In this document: piece after piece, positions 59,056 to 64,000 of the stretch
Layout: each line of letters begins with the position of its first letter
Position numbering within the stretch: position 1 is the first letter of the stretch
Assembly (NCBI GenBank): GCA_943788005.1
Contig: CALSOP010000002.1
Location: 1 to 64,000 of the forward strand
Reading direction: 5' to 3'
Length of the DNA: 64,000 bases
Origin: an uncultured Gammaproteobacteria bacterium
GTDB lineage: Bacteria > Pseudomonadota > Gammaproteobacteria > Eutrophobiales > Eutrophobiaceae
The notes under the pieces: model-generated
What the model was told of the DNA's origin: nothing
Seen by the model: the letters and a program-made list of their open reading frames with translations, nothing else
Database searches by the model: none
Made by a program: the position numbers and the translations under genes

Positions 59056-60306
59056 ATGATTAAGAATACACCTGAAAAATGTTTTAACTTTATCCCCTTT
59101 CGCAAACACGATATTGTTGAAATGTGTCTCAAAGATAATTTATTATCTGATCAAGAAACTGAGTTTCGTCATCTTTCTTCGATGTTAAGCAGTATCTATC
59201 ATTTCGAATATCATAATATTATCGAATCATTAAAGGACAGCTATGCGCTTATTGATCCTGATTCTGACACACGAAAACCGTTAGCTACTGAACTGGATAA
59301 ATGTGATAACTTCTCAGTCTTATTAAAAACATTACTGGAAAAAGCCAATTACGAGCGAATCACAGAGGACGAACTCAATCAAGCACTGAATGAATCCTCT
59401 CTTTTTAAGATACGCTTGCATGTAGATTTTGATGATTTTGAAGAAGTATTATTATTTTGTCGTGGGGAATCTATACGAGAAGAAAATGTTCCGCAGTGGT
59501 TAGGATTATCGTCAAAAACTATTACGTTTATCAACTATGATCGTGTGGTCGTCTATATTCGTTTAAGCAAAGACTATCAGGAATCAAAAAACAGCTTACC
59601 TTTTTCTAAGCCCGGCGCGACCTTACTTAAACTTTTTCAAAATGTACCTAAAGCTGACCTTGAAATGCTATTTCCAAATACGCAAGTGCGTATGCGAACT
59701 ATCGATAAATTATTGATTGCTATACCTGCATTAATAAGTGGCAGTATTGTACTCACGACTAAGCTCGGCGCAGCATTAATATTACTAGGATCCTTGCTGG
59801 GTTTCTGGTTCGGTTTGTCCCAGCAACCAGTCGAACTAAATAAAACGACAATACTTGTTTTACTTGCGGGCATGACAACGTTAGGTGGCTATCTCTGGAA
59901 GCAGTTTAGTAATTTCAAAAATCGAAAATTACGCTTTATGCAGTCATTAACACAGAATCTCTATTTTAAGAACCTCGATAACAATGCCGGTGTCTTTCAT
60001 CGGCTTGCGAATGATGCTGAAGAAGAGGAAGGTAAAGAGGCACTACTAGCGTATTACTTTTTACTAACTAGCAAGCCACTATTATCAAAGTCAGAACTCG
60101 ATCGTCAGATTGAAACATGGCTTTTAGAGAAATGGCATTGTGCTATCGATTTTGAGATCGATGATGCTGTAACAAAATTATTAAATATAGGATTAATAAA
60201 AAAGACCGACGATACACTGGTTGCTATATCAATAGCAGAAGCTATTCGAGTACTTGACCAACGCTGGGATAATTATTTCACTCCCGACAATAAAACTTTT
60301 GAGTAG
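59056..60306 (+). CDS. DUF3754 (TMEM143-like) membrane protein
   Basis: 416 residues. N-terminal soluble domain begins with FIPFRKHDIVEMCL; the DUF3754 core has LFPNTQVRMRTIDKLLIAIP, followed by two adjacent membrane helices (ALISGSIVLTTKLGAALILL, then LLAGMTTLGGYLW) and the segment YFKNLDNNAGVFHRL. The C-terminus includes EEEEGKEALLAYYFL and a winged-helix-like end. Widespread in bacteria and mitochondria, function unknown. No operon partner; faces the RRM gene tail to tail. Confidence 0.82.
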   Translation: MIKNTPEKCFNFIPFRKHDIVEMCLKDNLLSDQETEFRHLSSMLSSIYHFEYHNIIESLKDSYALIDPDSDTRKPLATELDKCDNFSVLLKTLLEKANYERITEDELNQALNESSLFKIRLHVDFDDFEEVLLFCRGESIREENVPQWLGLSSKTITFINYDRVVVYIRLSKDYQESKNSLPFSKPGATLLKLFQNVPKADLEMLFPNTQVRMRTIDKLLIAIPALISGSIVLTTKLGAALILLGSLLGFWFGLSQQPVELNKTTILVLLAGMTTLGGYLWKQFSNFKNRKLRFMQSLTQNLYFKNLDNNAGVFHRLANDAEEEEGKEALLAYYFLLTSKPLLSKSELDRQIETWLLEKWHCAIDFEIDDAVTKLLNIGLIKKTDDTLVAISIAEAIRVLDQRWDNYFTPDNKTFE

Positions 60307-60318
60307 AAAATTAAAAAA

Positions 60319-60630
60319 CTATGATGACGGTTTATCTCTTTTATTTTTCCAAACTGTTTTAAATTGAGATTCTGCTTCATCTTTCTCTACTTTCGCCTCC
60401 ACTTTTTTTACACGAATTTTATTGCCATTCAGTTCTTTGCCATTAAGAGCTTTCATTGCTGCTTTTGCTTCACCTAGCATAGGCATTTCGACAAAACCAA
60501 AACCTTTAGAGCTACCTGTTTCCTTATCTAATACTAGTGAGCAAGACTGTATTCTTCCGTAAGTCTCAAACATTTCCTCGAGCTCTGCTTCTGTAATAGT
60601 ACGGGCAAGATTGCGTATTAATAGTTTCAT
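60319..60630 (-). CDS. RRM-type RNA-binding protein
   Basis: 103 residues, a single RNA recognition motif: RNP2 MKLLIRNLARTI at the N-terminus, RNP1 KGFGFVEM at about 45-52, then a KELNGNKIRVKKVE strand and a basic tail. Small glycine-poor RRM proteins of this type occur in cyanobacteria and proteobacteria, often cold-related; the target RNA is unknown. Convergent with DUF3754, no shared transcript. Confidence 0.93.
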   Translation of the reverse strand: MKLLIRNLARTITEAELEEMFETYGRIQSCSLVLDKETGSSKGFGFVEMPMLGEAKAAMKALNGKELNGNKIRVKKVEAKVEKDEAESQFKTVWKNKRDKPSS

Positions 60631-61098
60631 AATTTAACGTGATGTATTTGAGTGTTTTAACGGATTATCATTAGCTGTTGAGTGAGTTTATCCCATTTTC
60701 ACATAAAGTGTTTCAGGATTTCAGATTAAAAACGTCGCGAAAGAAGTTTGGGTGGACTCGGGATATATTATAAAGACGTGATAATAGTCTTGGCTGCTAA
60801 CGCTCCCTTTTGCCTAAAAGCAGATATCGTCACTAAAATATATTTTATTGATAAACAACTAAGACCATTCGAATATAACAATGGCGAGAAGAAAATACAG
60901 GTGTCTTACTACCTCGCGTCTGAAGTTGTTTGATGACCCTCAACAGGCAGTTATTGGGCATATTTGGCCTTTGCAGCAGCCTATGGTCAAAGCATTAAAT
61001 TAAACTTAATAAAGTTAATTTTTCTCTGTTTAGTGTGTTCTCTTAACCGTTTGATTTATAATAATCAATAACTTTACTTGACCTCTATCTCGAACAAA
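60631..61098. other. Intergenic stretch without a supported gene (468 bases)
   Basis: AT-rich. A 61-codon plus-strand frame at 60748-60933 lacks an ATG and a convincing ribosome site and looks like chance sequence. Divergent promoters for the RRM gene and the lipoprotein are expected here but I cannot place them firmly. Confidence 0.4.
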
Positions 61099-61650
61099 AT
61101 GAATCTATTAAATCGTATTATATATATGTTTTTAAAGGGTATTTTATTAATGGTGTCGCTGTTCTTTTTAAGCGCATGCGAATCAGAAATCGAAACGACA
61201 GATAATAAACCCGGCGTATCTAGTCCCGTTGGGAAAGAAACGGTAATTGCGCAAAAAGAGATACCTGATATAACAAAACCAGAAATTGAAAATAAAAGTT
61301 ACTTATTTGATATAACTGATCACAGCATTGAGGAACTTGAAGCCTTATTAGTCAGAGCAGAAGAAGTTTCTCAAACACACCCTGCAGACTTTGAAGATCT
61401 GGAAATAGTCATGATTATACATGGGCCCGATATAGATTTATTTACAAGCCAAAATTATGCTGAAAATAAACAACTTATCGATCTAGCGGCTCGTTTGGAT
61501 GCCTATGATGTCATTGATATGAAGGTATGCGAAAAAACCATGTCACTACGAGGCGTTAATAGGCAAGACATCCCATCGTTTATCGAACCTGTTCCCTATG
61601 CGCCAACTGAAATAAAACAACGTTTACAAGATGGTTACATAAATCTTTAA
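61099..61650 (+). CDS. Putative lipoprotein of unknown function
   Basis: About 183 residues from the ATG at 61099. The signal peptide MNLLNRIIYMFLKGILLMVS continues to a lipobox FLSAC, after which the chain is acidic: a Pro/Lys linker, then a conserved-looking domain (SIEELEALLVRAEEVSQTHP, LEIVMIIHGPDIDLF, AYDVIDMKVCEKTMSLRGVN). The C-terminal part resembles the DsrE/F-like fold in which a small peptide-range sulfur-relay motif HGPxxD occurs, so an intermembrane DsrE-like protein is possible; not proven. Confidence 0.6.
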   Translation: MNLLNRIIYMFLKGILLMVSLFFLSACESEIETTDNKPGVSSPVGKETVIAQKEIPDITKPEIENKSYLFDITDHSIEELEALLVRAEEVSQTHPADFEDLEIVMIIHGPDIDLFTSQNYAENKQLIDLAARLDAYDVIDMKVCEKTMSLRGVNRQDIPSFIEPVPYAPTEIKQRLQDGYINL

Positions 61651-61761
61651 CATTCACTTAATCTTAGCTGGAATTATTAAGAAAATTATATAAAAGAATA
61701 AGGAATTAACTGTGGATATCCCGGATTATAATTCTGATATTATGACTGCCGAATAAGAACC

Positions 61762-62721
61762 TTAACTAAAGTGACGATATGCATTGGTCTTAATTACGTA
61801 GGGCTCATCATTTTCTTTCAGAAAACTGAGTTCTGACACTTGATTTGTAATTGTCCCAATACAATAGATAGGACAAATTGATTCCAATTCATTTAAAACT
61901 GCGTCAGGTGTCCCTGACGGAAGCGTAAAACATAATTCATAATCATCTCCACCGCTTAATGCCAATTCGATAGCCTTGTCTTTATCAAGTTTCTTCAAAC
62001 TATCTGAATAGGGAATTTCTGCCAGTTTTATATCAGCACCAACCTTGCTTGCTTTCAATATATGACCAAGGTCGGCGAATAAACCATCCGATATATCAAT
62101 ACAACTTGTCGCTATACTCCGCAAAGTAGTGCCTGTTTTTGTTCTAGCCTCGGGACGGTGCAAACGTTGAATTTCTTCTTTGGTTGCGTCTGGATATAAA
62201 ACGTTATCTTCAATGCTCTTAAACGCATACGCCGCTGCACCCAACTTGCCACTGACGTAGATCGAGTCGCCGGGATTGGCACCACTACGACGCAAGGATT
62301 TTCCTTTCGGATTAATCCCGTGTATCTGTACAGTTATAGAGAGTGGACCTTTAGTCAGATCTCCACCGATTAACACCAATCCATGTTCTTTTGCTAATTG
62401 ATTAAAGCTAGATGAAAATTTTTCTATCCAGACCAAATCCTGGTCTGGCAGCGTTAAAGATAGACTGATCCAGCGCGATGAGGCACCCATGGCTGCTATA
62501 TCACTCAGATTGACGGCAAGTGATTTATAGGCAATATCTTCTGGAAGTGCGTCTGCGAAAAAATGAACTCCTGATACCAGAGTATCCATTGATATAACTA
62601 GTTCAGAATCATCGGGAACATTAACGATAGCTGCATCATCACCAATGCCTAAAGCGAGACCACCATTGCTGGCCGGATGAGCACTTTTAAAAAAACATTC
62701 TATAATTTCGAATTCGTTCAT
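61762..62721 (-). CDS. thiL: Thiamine-monophosphate kinase
   Basis: 319 residues from MNEFEIIECFFKSAHP; an upstream in-frame TTG (62748) adds nine residues unlike the family. ThiL marks: GIGDDAAIV, SMDTLVSGVHFF, VNLSDIAAMGA, GGDLTKGPLSITV, DISDGLFADLGHI and ALSGGDDYELCFT. Phosphorylates thiamine-P to the diphosphate. Third in the ribH-nusB-thiL order common in gammaproteobacteria, 36 bases after nusB. Confidence 0.95.
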   Translation of the reverse strand: MNEFEIIECFFKSAHPASNGGLALGIGDDAAIVNVPDDSELVISMDTLVSGVHFFADALPEDIAYKSLAVNLSDIAAMGASSRWISLSLTLPDQDLVWIEKFSSSFNQLAKEHGLVLIGGDLTKGPLSITVQIHGINPKGKSLRRSGANPGDSIYVSGKLGAAAYAFKSIEDNVLYPDATKEEIQRLHRPEARTKTGTTLRSIATSCIDISDGLFADLGHILKASKVGADIKLAEIPYSDSLKKLDKDKAIELALSGGDDYELCFTLPSGTPDAVLNELESICPIYCIGTITNQVSELSFLKENDEPYVIKTNAYRHFS

Positions 62722-62757
62722 GGGAGCATCAGGTACTGAAACGCACAAAGGGTCAGG

Positions 62758-63216
62758 CTAACTGGCGTTGCTAATTTCTATTGAGCGCAATTCTTTGGCA
62801 ACTTTATCAAGAATGCCATTGATATATTTATAGGATTGTTCTGCACCAAACATCTTGGCTAGTTCTATAGATTCATTAACAACGATACGCCAGGGTATTT
62901 CAAGATGATGTTCCAATTCATAACAACCAATGTGCAAAATAGCACGCTCGATGGCATCAAGTTCATTCACTGGTCTATCGATTAAATCGCTTAGTCTTGA
63001 GTCAAGTTCACCACTATGTTTGATAGTCCCCCTTAACAGCAGCTTAAAATATTCAACGTCCGTTTTTGCCAATGTTTGCTCATCACTCTCAAACTCAGCA
63101 ATGACATCTGCGACATCTTTGCCTGTCATAAACCACTGGTATAATGCCTGAACTGTATTTCGTCTGGCTTTAATTCGGGCACGTTTACTGATGGCAGGTG
63201 CATTATTGCTATTCAT
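62758..63216 (-). CDS. nusB: Transcription antitermination protein NusB
   Basis: 152 residues, all-helical. ISKRARIKARRNTVQALYQW at the N-terminus and VNELDAIERAILHIGCYELE, VNESIELAKMFGAEQSYKYI, NGILDKVAKELR, the RNA (boxA) and NusE-binding surfaces. Start overlaps the ribH stop by four bases. Confidence 0.96.
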   Translation of the reverse strand: MNSNNAPAISKRARIKARRNTVQALYQWFMTGKDVADVIAEFESDEQTLAKTDVEYFKLLLRGTIKHSGELDSRLSDLIDRPVNELDAIERAILHIGCYELEHHLEIPWRIVVNESIELAKMFGAEQSYKYINGILDKVAKELRSIEISNAS

Positions 63217-63692
63217 GATTTTATTTTTTCCAGTACACCAATCATCTCTAATGCTGCTGCTGCTGCTTCTGATCCTTTATTACTTTCTTCATCACCGGCT
63301 CTATCCATCGCTTGCTCGGAATTGTCTACGGTTAAGACACCAAAAATAACCGGCACACCTGAATCAATCGCTAATTGTCCGATACCACGCGTACATTCGT
63401 TCGAGATAAAATCAAAATGTGGAGTTTCACCCCTGATTATTGCCCCAAGCGTTATGATTGCATCATATTCGTTCTCGTCGAGTAATGCCTGAACCGCAAC
63501 AGGAATTTCAAATGCACCCGGCACTTTGACTGATGTGATTGCTTCATTATTAATACCACTAGAATTAAGCATCTTTATTGCACCATCGTATAAGCGATCA
63601 ACAATGAAACTATTAAATCGACTTGCAACAATCGCAATATTTACAGATCCGGTATAGGCTTCTTTTTGTTCTATTATTGTTATTTCAGACAT
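63213..63692 (-). CDS. ribH: 6,7-Dimethyl-8-ribityllumazine synthase
   Basis: 159 residues. IAIVASRFNSFIVDRLYDGA, VPGAFEIPVAVQALL, GAIIRGETPHFDFISNECTR (catalytic His) and VPVIFGVLTVDNSEQA are standard RibH motifs. Penultimate step of riboflavin synthesis. Follows ribBA by 13 bases. Confidence 0.97.
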   Translation of the reverse strand: MSEITIIEQKEAYTGSVNIAIVASRFNSFIVDRLYDGAIKMLNSSGINNEAITSVKVPGAFEIPVAVQALLDENEYDAIITLGAIIRGETPHFDFISNECTRGIGQLAIDSGVPVIFGVLTVDNSEQAMDRAGDEESNKGSEAAAAALEMIGVLEKIKS

Positions 63693-63705
63693 AGCTTATT
63701 TTTTA

Positions 63706-64000
63706 TTAGTTCACGTATTCAACAACTTCTAATCCAAAACCCGACAAGGCATGGATGCGTTTTGGTGCACTAAGTACACGCATTTTTCTAACACCTAAAT
63801 CAGAAAGAATCTGCGCACCCAGTCCAATGGTACGCAAGTCTTTACTGTTTTTATTATTATTCATTTCTACTTTCTGCGTATTAGTTTTATATGATTCGAT
63901 TTGGTTAATTAATTCTATCGGTTCATATTGATTACATAAAATAACGATTACACCTGATTCTTCTTTAGCAATTCGTTGCAAGACATCATTGACTGGCCAC
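63706..64000 (-). CDS. ribBA: RibBA (3,4-DHBP synthase / GTP-cyclohydrolase-II-like), C-terminal part
   Basis: 98 codons enter from the right edge: WPVNDVLQRIAKEESGVIVI, then RTIGLGAQILSDLGVRKMRV and GFGLEVVEYVN, the end of the RibA-like domain. The middle (GVIVILCNQYEPIELINQIE) does not show the zinc cysteines of true GTP cyclohydrolase II, as in gammaproteobacterial RibB proteins with a degenerate RibA half. Upstream part not in the window. Confidence 0.85.
   Translation of the reverse strand, partial: WPVNDVLQRIAKEESGVIVILCNQYEPIELINQIESYKTNTQKVEMNNNKNSKDLRTIGLGAQILSDLGVRKMRVLSAPKRIHALSGFGLEVVEYVN

Noticed and set aside
60748..60933. 61-codon plus-strand frame in the spacer before the lipoprotein
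   Set aside because: Starts at TTG without a ribosome site and shows no recognisable protein pattern.
61712..61756. 14-codon frame (GTG start after AAGGAA) before thiL
   Set aside because: Has a ribosome-like site but is too short to support alone and sits downstream of, not before, the nearest plus-strand gene.
1..64000. CRISPR array
   Set aside because: No regularly spaced direct repeats and no cas gene seen; the only repeats are the IS copies, the tRNA-end repeat and the palindromes listed.

Overview
The window is an AT-rich stretch of a gammaproteobacterial chromosome. This rests on gene content and order: flgA/flgM/flgN, rng-yhdP, nudJ-mnmA, acnB, a class I fumarase, ribBA-ribH-nusB-thiL, PilU and hopanoid genes. 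Flagellar, type IV pilus, c-di-GMP, hopanoid and glycolate-oxidation genes indicate a free-living or recently host-restricted aquatic bacterium. I cannot name a genus from this alone. Much of the window is eroded: three near-identical IS3-family elements and about fifteen broken genes.

Layout. 1-1155: end of a flagellar locus (flgN, flgM with its own sigma-28 promoter, and a flgA cut by an IS). 1156-9242: two inverted IS copies bracket a cut phage-type terminase, a 55-residue protein, a DUF2924 protein and a large serine recombinase, then tRNA-Ser(GGA) next to a small hairpin-rich insertion, then two flagellar/chemotaxis-locus leftovers. 9265-13034: two small glycosyltransferases, an ArsS-like radical SAM protein and ManC/AlgA. 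13248-18812: a HELVH protein, a PAS/HD-GYP receptor, PilU and an unknown protein. 18951-24799: tRNA-Arg(CCU) and an RND/YCF48/DUF1302 export operon split by the third IS. 25036-30111: two paralogous Ser/Thr kinases fused to cyclic-nucleotide-binding domains, flanking a CBS protein and pgi.

30318-35120 is a 2-aminoethylphosphonate operon: a PntC/LicC-like nucleotidyltransferase, PEP mutase fused to a second nucleotidyltransferase, phosphonopyruvate decarboxylase and AEP transaminase. It would make AEP and probably activate it as a CMP ester for decorating lipid or glycan. As read, the two middle genes each carry one frameshift.

35279-47172 is a gene graveyard: DUF1304, a response regulator, dxs, hpnH, hpnB, hpnM/mlaC, mlaA, glcF, glcE and glcD are all broken, while one response regulator-diguanylate cyclase in the middle is intact. 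47334-64000 is a mostly clean housekeeping block: rng, yhdP (one frameshift), nudJ, mnmA, acnB, fumarase, a DUF3754 membrane protein, an RRM protein, a lipoprotein and thiL-nusB-ribH-ribBA.

The most unusual items are the minimal terminase/DUF2924/recombinase module, the hairpin-rich insertion at tRNA-Ser, the double-nucleotidyltransferase phosphonate operon, the twin DFS-motif kinases, and the intact cyclase inside dead glycolate oxidase genes. Many lesions are single-base indels in short homopolymers, so sequencing error must be excluded before the decay is accepted.
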